A DNA stretch of 50,639 nt. Origin: Chitinophagaceae bacterium (GTDB lineage: Bacteria > Bacteroidota > Bacteroidia > Chitinophagales > Chitinophagaceae). The first letter of the stretch is position 1. Every line of letters begins with the position of its first letter. The position numbers were made by a program, and so were the translations under genes. Location: NCBI GenBank assembly GCA_019638615.1, contig JAHBTL010000046.1, forward strand, positions 1 to 50,639, in the 5' to 3' direction. This document shows, one piece after another, positions 28,014 through 38,273 of the stretch. The notes below the pieces were generated by a model. It did not search any database, was not told the origin of the DNA, and saw only the letters and a program-made list of their open reading frames with translations.

Positions 28014-29230
28014 CAGTGTCCGGGGTTTGTGGTGAGTTGATCGCTATACCAGGAAAGAAACTGCTTTACGAGATATTCTTCGCCGGCAATAGGACCCGGC
28101 AGATAGCCGCCGGAGCAAATACCGCGGTAAGTGCCCTCTGCAAGGCTTTGATCCTGTGCATTGGTTTGTGTCCAAACCCTTGTCAGGTCATCGAGATCAT
28201 AGTCAACACCTTCTACCGCATCCGCCGCTACCAGCCATTTGGTACGAACAAGGGTCCGGTCAACCGATAGGGGGAAGACCGCGAAGGTGACGATATGATC
28301 GCTCAAAAAGTGATTCCATGAATTGGGATGGGTCCACAAAGAAAGACCGCTTCCTTCCGGCCGCTGGAAATTGCCGAGCAGTTTTTTGCTGGCGTGTTCA
28401 GGCTTGAGGGTATGAGAAAGACACCCGTTGGCCAGCGGTAGTCGAACGGTGCGAAACCACAGTCCGTCCGGGAATTCCAGCAGGTCGTAGGGAAGACCGA
28501 GGCTTTCCCATTCTCTTTCTTTTTCCTGCAAGGTCTCCTGAAAGCGCTGCTCCGAAGGCTGCTGGACATTATCTTTATCAAGCCCTTTTCCAAAACCCGA
28601 ACTGTAAAGCGGTACCAGTAGTTCAGGATGATTGGTGTCGCAATGCAGGCACTCCCTGTTATTCTCTATCACCAGTTTCCAGTTGCAGGCTTCTATAATA
28701 TCTTTCTGACAGGCTATTTTAGTTTTAGACGCCTGGTATGGCGCGAGATAGGGCGTAAGCATGTTACGCACGATCCCGATATCATCAGGTGCAGGTGTAC
28801 TGAGGCAAACATAAATGAGCCCGCCTATTACAGTCACTTCTATAGAATTGAGTCCGAAATTTTCTTTGGAGAAGTCCGCGTCCATACCGCGGGCACGCAG
28901 CAGCTTTCCGCTAAGGTCATAGGTCCAGTTGTGGTAAGGGCAGGAAATACCCTTGCGATTACCCCTCTCGCCCTGGAGCAGTTCATGGCCGCGGTGCCGG
29001 CATACATTGTAAAATCCCCGCACTTCTCCGCCCTGCCCGCGTTGCAGAAAAAACGATCGTGTCCCGATTTTTAAAGTAATGTAATCCCCCGCATTCGGAA
29101 GGTCCGCCTCACAAGCCACATAAATCCATTTACTGTAAAAGATCTTTTCCAACTCCTCCTCAAAAATCTCGTTACTTGTATAAAAGCGTGCAGGTAGTGT
29201 GAAGTCTGGATCAATTCCGGTAAGGGGCAT
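28013..29230 (-). CDS. gbcA: Rieske oxygenase, probable glycine betaine monooxygenase large subunit
   Basis: A 405-residue oxygenase component. The Rieske cluster ligands are Cys77-x-His79 and Cys97-x2-His100 (CRH and CPYH). The mononuclear iron site is shown by Glu193, His196 and His201 in NNRECLHCDTNHPEL. Rieske enzymes of this group act on quaternary ammonium compounds: glycine betaine (GbcA), stachydrine, carnitine or choline. The dimethylglycine oxidase gene directly downstream, sharing one base, makes demethylation of glycine betaine to dimethylglycine plus formaldehyde the best fit. The enzyme needs an electron-donating reductase (GbcB); none is in the window. First gene of the leftward operon; G+C is high (36 of 60 in 28441-28500). 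Confidence 0.85.
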   Translation of the reverse strand: MPLTGIDPDFTLPARFYTSNEIFEEELEKIFYSKWIYVACEADLPNAGDYITLKIGTRSFFLQRGQGGEVRGFYNVCRHRGHELLQGERGNRKGISCPYHNWTYDLSGKLLRARGMDADFSKENFGLNSIEVTVIGGLIYVCLSTPAPDDIGIVRNMLTPYLAPYQASKTKIACQKDIIEACNWKLVIENNRECLHCDTNHPELLVPLYSSGFGKGLDKDNVQQPSEQRFQETLQEKEREWESLGLPYDLLEFPDGLWFRTVRLPLANGCLSHTLKPEHASKKLLGNFQRPEGSGLSLWTHPNSWNHFLSDHIVTFAVFPLSVDRTLVRTKWLVAADAVEGVDYDLDDLTRVWTQTNAQDQSLAEGTYRGICSGGYLPGPIAGEEYLVKQFLSWYSDQLTTNPGH

Positions 29231-29419
29231 GGTGATTTTTTTTGTAATTTGGACACAGATACAAAAAACTAAACTACATAAATATAGGCTGTTATTTAAT
29301 ATTCCGCCGGAGGAAAGACTAAAAAATCAGTGCAGGCCGGGAAAAATGTAAAACAAAAGCGCTCTTTTCTACAGATATATTCTATATTCATTTAAAAGAC
29401 CAAAACCTGCCGCTCCAAT
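29231..29419. promoter_or_regulatory. Divergent control region of the choline/betaine locus
   Basis: These 189 bases separate the leftward gbcA operon from the rightward permease-betB-betA operon and must hold both promoters. An imperfect palindrome centred on CCGG (29302-29315, six of seven pairs) is a possible operator. On the minus strand TATCTGTG just before gbcA differs from TAnnTTTG at one base. No regulator gene is nearby, so the controlling protein is encoded elsewhere. Confidence 0.45.
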
Positions 29420-30904
29420 ATGAAAGATTCTCCGGTTACTGACAATAATGATCTGGCCAGTTTTGGCTATCGCCAGGAATTAAAGCGCTCGATAGGTAGC
29501 TTCTCCAGTTTTGCTGCAGGCTTTTCATATATTTCAATTCTTACCGGTCTTTTTCAAATGTTCCACCTGGGGTATGGAGTAGCGGGGCCCGCATTTTTCT
29601 GGACCTGGCCCTGTGTGCTCGCAGGTCAGTTGCTGGTGGCACTTTGCTTTGCGGAACTGGCTTCCAGGTTTCCCCTGAGCGGTGGCGTATATCAATGGGC
29701 AAAGTTTACCGGAAATCCTTTTTTTGGATGGATGACAGGCTGGATCTACCTGGCTTGTCTTGTTGTTACCCTTGCTGCCGTAGCGATGGCGCTCCAGGTG
29801 AGTCTTCCCCAGATTTCAGGTATCTTCCAGATCATTGGGACTTTGGGCGACCCGAAATCAATTGCTGTAAACGCCATTTTACTAGGTTCTATCCTGATCA
29901 TTATAAGTACTATAATCAATGTTAAGGGTATAAAGCTGCTGGCTGTGATCAATAATATTGGCGTTTTTGCAGAATTGATTGGAATTATACTGCTGATCAT
30001 CCTGCTGTTTTTAAAAAGCGTAAGATCTCCGGCTGAAGCCGTTGTTCATGTCAGCAATACTACCGGATCTTTTCCTGATATGACCATTTTAATGGCGGCG
30101 GCCGCTCTTACTGCTTCCTATGTGTTGTATGGATTTGATACTGCAGGAACACTGGCTGAAGAAACGCATGATCCCCGCAGAAAGGCTCCCCGTGCGATAT
30201 TGCAGGCACTCATTGCCGCCGGGCTGGGCGGATTACTGGTACTGCTTTTTGCCCTTATGGCAGCGCCGGACCTGGGCAACCCCGGTTTAGGGAATATCAG
30301 CGGAGGATTGCCTATGCTGGTGAAATCGGTGCTGGGTGAAACCACGGGTATTCTTTTTCTTTGTGTTGTGATCTTTGCCATCATTGTATGCACCTTTGCC
30401 GTGCATTCCGGGGCAGTTCGGTTAATGTACGCTATGGGGCGCGACGGACATCTGCCTTTTAGTAAATCCTTATCGGAAGTTTCTCACAAAACCCAGGTTC
30501 CTGTTTTAGCTACCCTGCTTAGCGGATTGGCAGCCATCATTATCCTGGCAGTGAATCTTCAGTTTCCAAAAGTGTTTGAACTGGTGACCTCTATCGCTAT
30601 ACTGTGGGCAAACCTGGCCTACTGGATAGTGGTGGCGGTTCAACTGAAAAACAGGTTTATACTGGTGCGGAAAGGAGGAGATAAGGAGTCAAAATTTAAT
30701 TTGGGCAAATGGGGATTCCCGGTCAATATTTTAGCCCTGCTGTGGAGCAGTTTTATGGTGATCAATGTATCGTGGCCGCGTACCTCAACCTATGGTGAAG
30801 GGTGGTATAACCAGTATGCAGCCTGGATATATACGGCGGGTTTGATTTTTGTTGGTGTGTTGATTTACTATTTTAAGTCAGTTAAAAAACAAAACATTTC
30901 TTAA
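29420..30904 (+). CDS. APC-superfamily permease, probable choline or betaine uptake
   Basis: Integral inner-membrane transporter, 494 residues with about 12 hydrophobic helices. The opening FGYRQELKRSIGSFSSFAAGFSYIS and the TLAEETHDPRRKAPRA loop mark the amino acid/choline transporter branch of the APC superfamily, which includes fungal choline and GABA permeases. Seven bases separate it from betB and one more base separates betB from betA, so the three form an operon. The context makes choline the most likely substrate; glycine betaine or an amine such as GABA remain possible. Uptake would be driven by an ion gradient. Confidence 0.8.
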   Translation: MKDSPVTDNNDLASFGYRQELKRSIGSFSSFAAGFSYISILTGLFQMFHLGYGVAGPAFFWTWPCVLAGQLLVALCFAELASRFPLSGGVYQWAKFTGNPFFGWMTGWIYLACLVVTLAAVAMALQVSLPQISGIFQIIGTLGDPKSIAVNAILLGSILIIISTIINVKGIKLLAVINNIGVFAELIGIILLIILLFLKSVRSPAEAVVHVSNTTGSFPDMTILMAAAALTASYVLYGFDTAGTLAEETHDPRRKAPRAILQALIAAGLGGLLVLLFALMAAPDLGNPGLGNISGGLPMLVKSVLGETTGILFLCVVIFAIIVCTFAVHSGAVRLMYAMGRDGHLPFSKSLSEVSHKTQVPVLATLLSGLAAIIILAVNLQFPKVFELVTSIAILWANLAYWIVVAVQLKNRFILVRKGGDKESKFNLGKWGFPVNILALLWSSFMVINVSWPRTSTYGEGWYNQYAAWIYTAGLIFVGVLIYYFKSVKKQNIS

Positions 30905-30911
30905 CAGGTAT

Positions 30912-32375
30912 ATGGTCTACACTCAATTTATAGATGGCTTTTTAACTACAGGCTCAAACAGAGAATCATGGATCAACTATAACCCGGCCAATAATGAGCC
31001 GTTGGGAGAAGTTTTTCAGGCTACCGGTGAGGATATTGAAGCAGCCGTAGCGTCATCAGAAAAGGCTTTCCGGATATGGCGCGCCAAAACCGGGGCAGAA
31101 CGGGGCCGGGTTTTGGCAAAAGCAGCTGATATCTTAAGAGCCAGGCTGGAACAAATGGCGCTGACAGAAACGCAGGATGTTGGAAAGCCCATTGCAGAAT
31201 CGCTGGCGGTAGATATTACTTCGGCTGCGGATGCCCTGGAATATTTTGGCGGAATGGCCGCTGGTATACATGGGGAGTATTTTGATTTGAAAAATGCCTT
31301 TGGTTATACGCGTCCGGAACCTTTAGGCGTTTGTGCCGGAATCGGCGCATGGAACTACCCGATCCAGATCGCTGCATGGAAGGCTGCTCCCGCACTGGCC
31401 TGCGGCAATGCCATGATCTTTAAACCATCGGAACTTACTCCTGCAACGGCACTCGGGCTTGCACAGGTTTTTATGGAAGCGGGAGCCCCGGCAGGGTTGT
31501 TTAATGTAGTACAGGGCGACGGCAGGGTTGGAAAATTGTTGGTTGATCATCCGGGTATAACAAAAATTTCTTTGACAGGTTCAGTGCCAACCGGTAAAAA
31601 AATATTGGCAGGCGCCGCGAACCAACTTAAAAAGGTCACACTTGAACTCGGTGGAAAATCCCCGCTCATCATTTTTGAAGATGCAGACCTGAACAACGCA
31701 GTATCAGCAGCGTTGCTGGCAAATTTTTATACGCAGGGCGAAGTTTGCTCAAATGGTACAAGGGTATTTGTGCATCGAAAAATTTATGATGTATTTTTAA
31801 ACCAGTTGAAAGAAAGGACGGAAAAGATCAGGATAGGAGATCCGGCAGACACCGATACGCAGTTGGGTGCATTGATCAGTAAAGCGCACATGGAAAAAGT
31901 GATCGGCTTTATCAATTCCGGGAAAGCTGCGGGCGCCACATTGGTGACCGGCGGTTTTCAGCCGGAAAAAGATTTTAAAGGGCGGGACATCCGCACCGGC
32001 AATTTCATTACGCCGGCCATTTTTACGGATTGCGATGACGCTATGGAAATTTGTAAAGAAGAGATCTTTGGCCCGGTGCTGTCCATACTCAGCTTTGGCA
32101 CAGAGGAAGAAGTGATCGAAAGAGCGAATAATTCCGCCTATGGTTTGGCGGCAGGTGTATTTACCAATAATATCAAAAGAGGTCACCGGGTCATTCATCA
32201 ATTACAGGCAGGCACCTGCTGGATCAATAATTACAATATAACTCCCATTGAAATTCCGTTTGGCGGTTATAAACAATCCGGCCTGGGCCGGGAAAATAGC
32301 CTTGCAGCTATTCAACAGTATACCCAGCTAAAAACAGTATACGTAGAATTAGGAAATGTAGAATCCCCTTATTAA
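30912..32375 (+). CDS. betB: Betaine aldehyde dehydrogenase
   Basis: NAD(P)-dependent aldehyde dehydrogenase, 487 residues, converting betaine aldehyde to glycine betaine in the cytoplasm. The catalytic Cys279 lies in [11 protein letters not shown] and the general base Glu245 in [20 protein letters not shown] is the cofactor-binding turn and [13 protein letters not shown] closes the domain. The substrate is assigned from the CSNGTR motif, typical of BetB, and from the adjacent choline dehydrogenase gene one base downstream. Base content is low (17 G+C of 60 in 31741-31800), in contrast to the leftward arm. Confidence 0.9.
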   Translation: MVYTQFIDGFLTTGSNRESWINYNPANNEPLGEVFQATGEDIEAAVASSEKAFRIWRAKTGAERGRVLAKAADILRARLEQMALTETQDVGKPIAESLAVDITSAADALEYFGGMAAGIHGEYFDLKNAFGYTRPEPLGVCAGIGAWNYPIQIAAWKAAPALACGNAMIFKPSELTPATALGLAQVFMEAGAPAGLFNVVQGDGRVGKLLVDHPGITKISLTGSVPTGKKILAGAANQLKKVTLELGGKSPLIIFEDADLNNAVSAALLANFYTQGEVCSNGTRVFVHRKIYDVFLNQLKERTEKIRIGDPADTDTQLGALISKAHMEKVIGFINSGKAAGATLVTGGFQPEKDFKGRDIRTGNFITPAIFTDCDDAMEICKEEIFGPVLSILSFGTEEEVIERANNSAYGLAAGVFTNNIKRGHRVIHQLQAGTCWINNYNITPIEIPFGGYKQSGLGRENSLAAIQQYTQLKTVYVELGNVESPY

Positions 32376-32376
32376 A

Positions 32377-34023
32377 ATGGAAAAAATTTTTGATACGATC
32401 ATTATCGGAGGAGGGTCGGCCGGCTGTGTGCTGGCAAACCGGCTAAGTGAAAATCCGGGACATAAAGTGTTGGTGCTTGAAGCGGGAAGAACAGATGCGT
32501 GGTGGGATATTTTTATTCATATGCCCGCTGCACTCACCTATCCCATTGGTAGTAAATATTATGACTGGCAGTACCAATCGGAGCCTGAGCCGTTCATGAA
32601 TAACCGGCGCGTGTACCATGCCCGTGGAAAAGTATTAGGTGGTTCCAGTTCCATCAACGGCATGATCTTCATTCGGGGTAATCCGTTGGATTATGAAAAA
32701 TGGGCGAAAGATCCGGGAATGGAAACATGGGATTATGCACATTGTCTCCCTTATTTTAAAAAGTCTGAAAACAGAGCCGCCGGAGCAAACTTCTTTCGGG
32801 GAGAAGATGGTCCGCTACATCTTGAAACAGGTCCTGCGACAAACCCTTTGTTCAAAGCATTTTTTAATTCCGCCAAACAGGCAGGCTATCCGATGACAGA
32901 CGATGTGAATGGATTTCAACAGGAAGGTTTTGGTATGTTCGACCGCAATATTAAAAACGGAAGGCGTTGGTCTGCCTCAGATGCCTATCTGCACCCTGTT
33001 TTAGGAAAACGAAAGAACCTGGAGGTAATCTGCGGCGCCCTTACAACCAAAATCCTTTTCTCGGGAAAGCGTGCCGTGGGTGTGGAGTTTTTAAAAGGAA
33101 ACAGCTTGCAGAAGGTTACGGCAGGGGAAGTGATCTGCTGTGGCGGCGCCATTAATTCTCCCCAGGTGCTCCAGCTATCCGGCATTGGAGATGCCACAGC
33201 GCTGAAATCTGCAGGCGTTGAAGTGTTGCAGGATCTGCCCGGCGTTGGTCAGAACTTACAGGATCATCTCGAAGTATATATTCAATATGCCTGCAAAAAA
33301 CCGGTGAGCGTGTGGCCGGCCCTGAAATGGTATAACAAACCCTGGGTTGGTTTGCAGTGGATGCTATTCCATAAAGGGCCTGCATCAACCAATCACTTTG
33401 AGGGAGGCGGGTTTATCAGGAGCAATGAAACGGTTGCTTACCCTAACCTCCAGTTTCATTTTCTACCGGTGGCTATACGATATGATGGTAGTTCGCCATC
33501 CGGTGGGCATGGCTACCAGGTGCATGTGGGTCCAATGAATTCTGACGCCAGGGGGTCTGTGCTGATAAAGTCATCCGATCCAAAGGAGAAGCCGGCAATC
33601 CGGTTCAATTATCTTTCTACAGATCAGGATCGCAGGGAGTGGATCGAAGCCATCCGTTGTGCCCGGAAAATTTTAAATCAGCCGGCGATGGCTGAATTCA
33701 ATAGCGGTGAGCTCTCACCCGGACCTGCGGTTGAAACGGATGAGCAAATACTGGATTGGGTTCGCCGGGATGCTGAAACTGCGCTGCATCCGTCATGCAC
33801 CTGTCGCATGGGTACCGATAGCATGTCTGTCGTAGATCCACTTACGTTGCGCGTGCATGGGATGGATGGTTTACGGGTAGTAGACGGAAGTGTAATGCCA
33901 TATATAACCAACGGCAACCTGTATGCGCCGATCATGATGATCGCAGAAAAAGCGGCTGATATCATACTTGGAAAGGAACCGCTTCAACCTGAAAAAGTTG
34001 ATTTTTACAGGAAGCCGGGATAA
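32377..34023 (+). CDS. betA: Choline dehydrogenase (GMC oxidoreductase)
   Basis: FAD-dependent oxidoreductase, 548 residues, oxidising choline to betaine aldehyde and possibly on to betaine. The N-terminal FAD motif is [19 protein letters not shown] signature regions are [14 protein letters not shown] and [16 protein letters not shown]. The active-site base His471 occurs in [10 protein letters not shown], and the second catalytic position is in the [17 protein letters not shown] segment (Asn512/Asn514). Together with betB one base upstream and the permease before it, this forms the uptake-and-oxidation half of the pathway. Electrons probably go to the respiratory chain. Confidence 0.91.
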   Translation: MEKIFDTIIIGGGSAGCVLANRLSENPGHKVLVLEAGRTDAWWDIFIHMPAALTYPIGSKYYDWQYQSEPEPFMNNRRVYHARGKVLGGSSSINGMIFIRGNPLDYEKWAKDPGMETWDYAHCLPYFKKSENRAAGANFFRGEDGPLHLETGPATNPLFKAFFNSAKQAGYPMTDDVNGFQQEGFGMFDRNIKNGRRWSASDAYLHPVLGKRKNLEVICGALTTKILFSGKRAVGVEFLKGNSLQKVTAGEVICCGGAINSPQVLQLSGIGDATALKSAGVEVLQDLPGVGQNLQDHLEVYIQYACKKPVSVWPALKWYNKPWVGLQWMLFHKGPASTNHFEGGGFIRSNETVAYPNLQFHFLPVAIRYDGSSPSGGHGYQVHVGPMNSDARGSVLIKSSDPKEKPAIRFNYLSTDQDRREWIEAIRCARKILNQPAMAEFNSGELSPGPAVETDEQILDWVRRDAETALHPSCTCRMGTDSMSVVDPLTLRVHGMDGLRVVDGSVMPYITNGNLYAPIMMIAEKAADIILGKEPLQPEKVDFYRKPG

Positions 34024-34024
34024 A

Positions 34025-34130
34025 GGGTTTGTGGTTTATAGTTTGTGAATACCAATTTGTGATTTCTGATTTATTGATCCGAACATTCGGAGTCTGATTT
34101 GAGATGACTATAAACTACAAACCACAAATG
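34025..34130. repeat. GT-rich/AC-rich foldback repeat, copy 1
   Basis: A GT-rich arm (34025-34050, GTTTGTGGTTTATAGTTTGT) and an AC-rich arm (34108-34130) are largely complementary and could fold after the betA stop. A CGTC/GTCA-rich tract follows (34148-34190). Related foldbacks occur at 38331-38464, 42941-42990 and 47349-47481. It may act as a terminator for the betA operon. The rest of 34024-34239 holds no gene. Confidence 0.5.
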
Positions 34131-34239
34131 ATAAACATCCCACACACCGTCCGTCGTCAATTCTCCATCGTCAACCGTCTATTGTCCATTAAATCCATAA
34201 AAATATATCCGATCTTTAACATATAACAATACGATCCTT

Positions 34240-35010
34240 ATGGCAGCAGCTTCCAGTTATGTTATTTCTTACCATGCCATCCGGAAACTGATCGGGGTGC
34301 TTGGCTTGTTACTGCCGTTTTTATGCTGGGGAGTAAACAGCATCGTCAATGCGCTTGACATCCTGAATGACGGGCGTTTCGTTGACCTGTCGCAAAGCGC
34401 TGCCTATGTTCCCGGATCCGGTCTGAAATCCTCTATCAGCCATTTTTATTATACAGCATCGGGGCCCATTTTTACCGGCATCCTGACAACTGTATCTGTT
34501 TTTCTGTTTTGCTACAAAGGATACCCGGTACAAAAAAACAAAGATGTCTGGTACTGGCTGACGGATAACCGGGTGGCTACGTTTGCGGCTATTTGTGCAT
34601 TGGGTATTGTAGCCCTGCCCACCGGTTCTGAAGAAAAAATAACAGACAATATACATATTTACACTGCCTCCGCGGGGGCCGGTCGCATCCATTTGACCTT
34701 TGCGGCACTATTCTTTCTGGCAATGGCTGTTTTCTGTATTATCAACTTCCGCCGGCACCCCGACGAAAAGAAGAAACTGAAAACAGACCGTGAAGGCAAG
34801 CTTTACCTGGTATGCGGCTGGGGAATGATCGCCAGCCTCATCATACTGGCTGTTTACAGTTTCTCCTCACTTCACACCACCGCCTGTATGCCTTACTATT
34901 TTGTGTACCTGATGGAAACAGTAATGCTGATCTTCTTCGCTATCGCCTGGCTGGTAAAAGGCAGAACGATACCGGCTTTGAATAAGGATGAAACGGAAAC
35001 TTCCGGGTAA
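34240..35010 (+). CDS. Six-helix membrane protein of unknown function
   Basis: A 256-residue integral membrane protein with about six hydrophobic segments (near residues 15-35, 65-85, 112-128, 148-170, 188-207 and 220-240) and a conserved-looking extracytoplasmic or loop stretch with TDNIHIYTASAGAGRIH. I do not recognise the family with confidence; its general layout resembles DUF998-type proteins. It is flanked by the foldback repeat after betA and by a small lipoprotein gene, with gaps of over 150 bases on each side, so it is probably a single-gene unit. A link to choline metabolism is not supported. Confidence 0.7.
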   Translation: MAAASSYVISYHAIRKLIGVLGLLLPFLCWGVNSIVNALDILNDGRFVDLSQSAAYVPGSGLKSSISHFYYTASGPIFTGILTTVSVFLFCYKGYPVQKNKDVWYWLTDNRVATFAAICALGIVALPTGSEEKITDNIHIYTASAGAGRIHLTFAALFFLAMAVFCIINFRRHPDEKKKLKTDREGKLYLVCGWGMIASLIILAVYSFSSLHTTACMPYYFVYLMETVMLIFFAIAWLVKGRTIPALNKDETETSG

Positions 35011-35170
35011 TACCATTGCCATTACGCAGCGCTAATCCTGTATTTACTCTCAGTGAACAATTTCGGTGCTTTCCACATAGCCAGTCAAAAAAATATAAAA
35101 ACCCAACCTAACAGCAGCCGCCTGCGTAATATATTACCAAAAGCCTCTCTAATTTCAAATCACTGATTGT

Positions 35171-35617
35171 ATGAAAAAGCTACTCCTGGGATCAATCCTA
35201 CTCACGATCTTTTCGCTCTCTGTCATATTGTTTCAGATCAGTTGCCAAAAAACGGTTTTAGCCGATGGCAGTGAACAACCCTCTCCTTCCGTTGCACTCT
35301 TATCTAAACCGGTAATTACTGTTAACACAGTACAGAATGGGGTAGACTCGTTGGGAAATCCGAAATACAACCAGACTGAGTTTACAACTCTGGAACTGTA
35401 TATCGTAAACGAAAACGGCCTAAATAAGCTGAATGTCAGTTTGCCAGACCAGGAGTTTATATGGTTGAATGCACGCTTGTCTAACAATGGCAAGACAATC
35501 ATGTTCGGTTCCATTCATAAAACACGGGGATACACGGGTGTGTACTCCTGTAATACTGACGGTAATAACCTGAGAAAAGTGGCGGATGAAAATTATACAC
35601 TGGAGGACTTAAATTGA
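35171..35617 (+). CDS. Small lipoprotein with one TolB-like beta-propeller blade
   Basis: A 148-residue protein with a hydrophobic N-terminus and lipobox (FQISC), so a likely lipoprotein. The C-terminal part (ARLSNNGKTIMFGSIHK, then GVYSCNTDGNNLRKV) looks like a single blade of a TolB/WD40-like propeller. Family members usually carry several blades over 300 or more residues, so this may be a truncated version; frames after the stop at 35615 show no continuing blade. Function unknown. 35618-35795 holds no convincing gene. Confidence 0.6.
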   Translation: MKKLLLGSILLTIFSLSVILFQISCQKTVLADGSEQPSPSVALLSKPVITVNTVQNGVDSLGNPKYNQTEFTTLELYIVNENGLNKLNVSLPDQEFIWLNARLSNNGKTIMFGSIHKTRGYTGVYSCNTDGNNLRKVADENYTLEDLN

Positions 35618-35795
35618 CAATTTCTTTCGTTGGTATAACGTTATCGCGTGAAGACACCAGACGATTACAAAAGCATGAAGAAGCCCGCCCGGCACATAGG
35701 AAAGAAAATCATATCCGCCAATTTTTAAAGCAGTATAATAGTGCAAGCTTTTGTTATGGCTTCCGGCGATGGGATACAAATACCCAAAGACACAG

Positions 35796-38207
35796 CTAAT
35801 TCCTTACCGGCTTACCGCCTTTCAGCACACTTTGTATGCGCTCAAGCGTTTTCTTTTCCCCGCACAAGCTTAAAAAAGCTTCCCGCTCCAGATCGAGCAG
35901 GTATTGTTCGCTCACAAGCGAAGGCTCACTCAAATCACCCCCGCACATCACATACGCGAGTTTTTTCGCTACTACCACATCGTGATCGGTAGCGTAATTG
36001 GCACGCCACATACCGTTGATGCCAGCGTATAACGCGCCCAGTTCCGAGCGCCCCAGCACTTTTATATCGGTACGCTGCACAGGCGTTACATATCCATTAT
36101 CGTACATTTCAATAACGCTTGCTTTGCCTGCCGCTATCCTCCGGTCGGGGTTGATGATCACCTCATCATGCCCTTTCCTTAATATGCCCAGATCAAATGC
36201 TTCAAAAGCACTGGTAGACACTTTGGCGGTAGCGATGGTGAGGAAACGGTTCTTTAAAGTATTGTTATCCGGCTCTCCTTCATGCAGCTCGTCGGCCGCG
36301 CGCAATACAAACTCTTTGGTGCCACCTCCTCCGGGGATCAACCCCACACCCAGCTCTACCAATCCTATATACGACTCTGCCGCCGGGACCACTTTGTCAC
36401 TATGCAGGCTCAGTTCGCAGGCGCCGCCCAACGTAAGCGCATGTGGCGCTACTACCACGGGTACGCTCGAGTACCTGGCGCGCATCATGGTATTCTGAAA
36501 AGCGCGAACCGCCATATCCAGCTCATCGTATTCCTGCTCTACCGCAAACATGAAGATCATGCCCACATTAGCGCCGGCAGAAAAATTTTGTGAGTCGTTG
36601 GCTATTACAATGCCTTTGTATTTTTCTTCAGCCAACGCTATACCCTTTTGTATGCCCTCCAGCACTTCACCTCCAATGGTTCCCATTTTGGTATTCCACT
36701 CCAGTCCCAGCACGTCATCTCCCAAATGATATACATTGGCAGCGCTGTTCTTCCAAACAGTTTGCCCGGCGAAGTTCTTCATCACAATGAACGCGTTGGC
36801 TGTTTCTTCGGCTACTACAGAAACGTATTTGCCCGTTAGGGGAGAATAACACAACTTCTTCCCGTTCTCTACTTTATAAAAAGCAGTATTTCCGTCAGCA
36901 AGCATTGTATCAACCCATGCGGCTACCGTAAAACCGGCTTCTTTCATTGCTTTTACGGTTCTTTCAACACCCAATACATCCCAGGTTTCAAAAGCTCCTA
37001 TCTCCCAGCCAAAGCCGGCCTTCATGGCATCATCTATTCTATATACCTCATCCGATATTTCGGGAATACGATGTGATACATAAGAAAACAATGAGTAATG
37101 GAACAGGCGATAGAACTCACCTGCTTTATCCTGGCCGGTTACCAGCATTTTGATACGCTGCTTCAGATCGTCTATTGGTTTAGCGGCCTCAATAGTAGCG
37201 AACTTAGGCTTCTTTCGTGCTTCGTACTCCATCGTGGAAAGATTAAGCACCAGTATTTCCGAAGCGCCTTCTTTAGATTTTGTTTTCTTAAAAAAACCCT
37301 GGCCGGTTTTATCACCGAGCCATTTGTTCTCTACTAATTTTTCCACCCATACCGGCATAATAAACGTGTCTCGGGCTTCATCATCAGGACAATTTTCATA
37401 CACTCCTTTCGCTACTTTTACCAGTGTATCAATGCCTACCACATCGGCCGTTCGGAAAGTAGCGGATTTAGGCCTGCCGATAACGGGACCGGTCAGCGCT
37501 TCTACTTCATCTATTGTTAAAGAGAGTTTTTCAACCAGCTTAAAAATAGCCGCAATGCTGTATACTCCTATCCTGTTGGCGATAAACGCCGGAGTATCTT
37601 TACACAACACCGTTGTTTTACCGAGATACAGGTCACCGAAATACAACAGGAAATCTATTACTTCTTTATCTGTAAACGGTGTGGGGATAATTTCCAGCAG
37701 GCGGAGATAACGGGGCGGGTTAAAAAAGTGTGTTCCGCAAAAATGTTTCTTAAAATCATCACTCCTTCCTTCTGCCATGAAATGAATGGGAATACCGGAT
37801 GTGTTGGAAGTAATCAACGTGCCGGGCTTACGGTATTTATCTACCTCGCCCAACACAGATTGTTTTATATCCAGTCTTTCTACCACCACTTCTATTATCC
37901 AGTCATAGCCGGCAATGTCCTTCATGTTATCGGTGAAGTTGCCTGTTTTGATCTTATTCACTGCCTCTTTGGTATACACCGGCGATGGATTGGATTTAAC
38001 TGCCGTTGCCAGCGCTTCATTTACAATACGGTTTTTTACCGCGGGATTGTCCAGCGATAACCCTTTTGCTTTTTCCGCATCGTTCAGTTCTTTAGGTGCA
38101 ATATCAAGCAGCAATACCGGGATACCTACGCCTGCAAAATGACACGCGATACGCGATCCCATAACACCAGAACCTAATACAGCTACTTTTTTGATGATCC
38201 TTTTCAT
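35796..38207 (-). CDS. fadN: 3-hydroxyacyl-CoA dehydrogenase/enoyl-CoA hydratase (FadN type)
   Basis: Bifunctional fatty-acid beta-oxidation enzyme, 803 residues from the ATG at 38207, chosen because the NAD-binding strand begins there (KKVAVLGSGVMGSRIA, with Gly12-x-Gly14-x-x-Gly17); an in-frame ATG 17 codons upstream is also possible. Order is dehydrogenase first, hydratase second, as in Bacillus FadN rather than E. coli FadB. The dehydrogenase His is in GTHFFNPPRY. In the hydratase half, GGACELSLHSD and GLVELGVGLIPGGGG keep both catalytic glutamates. The usual partners (thiolase, acyl-CoA dehydrogenase) are not adjacent. A perfect 9-base inverted repeat lies in its upstream region. Confidence 0.9.
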   Translation of the reverse strand: MKRIIKKVAVLGSGVMGSRIACHFAGVGIPVLLLDIAPKELNDAEKAKGLSLDNPAVKNRIVNEALATAVKSNPSPVYTKEAVNKIKTGNFTDNMKDIAGYDWIIEVVVERLDIKQSVLGEVDKYRKPGTLITSNTSGIPIHFMAEGRSDDFKKHFCGTHFFNPPRYLRLLEIIPTPFTDKEVIDFLLYFGDLYLGKTTVLCKDTPAFIANRIGVYSIAAIFKLVEKLSLTIDEVEALTGPVIGRPKSATFRTADVVGIDTLVKVAKGVYENCPDDEARDTFIMPVWVEKLVENKWLGDKTGQGFFKKTKSKEGASEILVLNLSTMEYEARKKPKFATIEAAKPIDDLKQRIKMLVTGQDKAGEFYRLFHYSLFSYVSHRIPEISDEVYRIDDAMKAGFGWEIGAFETWDVLGVERTVKAMKEAGFTVAAWVDTMLADGNTAFYKVENGKKLCYSPLTGKYVSVVAEETANAFIVMKNFAGQTVWKNSAANVYHLGDDVLGLEWNTKMGTIGGEVLEGIQKGIALAEEKYKGIVIANDSQNFSAGANVGMIFMFAVEQEYDELDMAVRAFQNTMMRARYSSVPVVVAPHALTLGGACELSLHSDKVVPAAESYIGLVELGVGLIPGGGGTKEFVLRAADELHEGEPDNNTLKNRFLTIATAKVSTSAFEAFDLGILRKGHDEVIINPDRRIAAGKASVIEMYDNGYVTPVQRTDIKVLGRSELGALYAGINGMWRANYATDHDVVVAKKLAYVMCGGDLSEPSLVSEQYLLDLEREAFLSLCGEKKTLERIQSVLKGGKPVRN

Positions 38208-38273
38208 CCGTATATCTTTTTGTTTTTTATTGGTTGGATTTGTCTTTTCAATGGCCAAAAATCCTGTTTCATA

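Noticed and set aside
35614-35799. 61-codon frame after the small lipoprotein gene
   Set aside because: No similarity to the lipoprotein's propeller and no conserved motif; not convincing as a gene or as a frameshifted tail.
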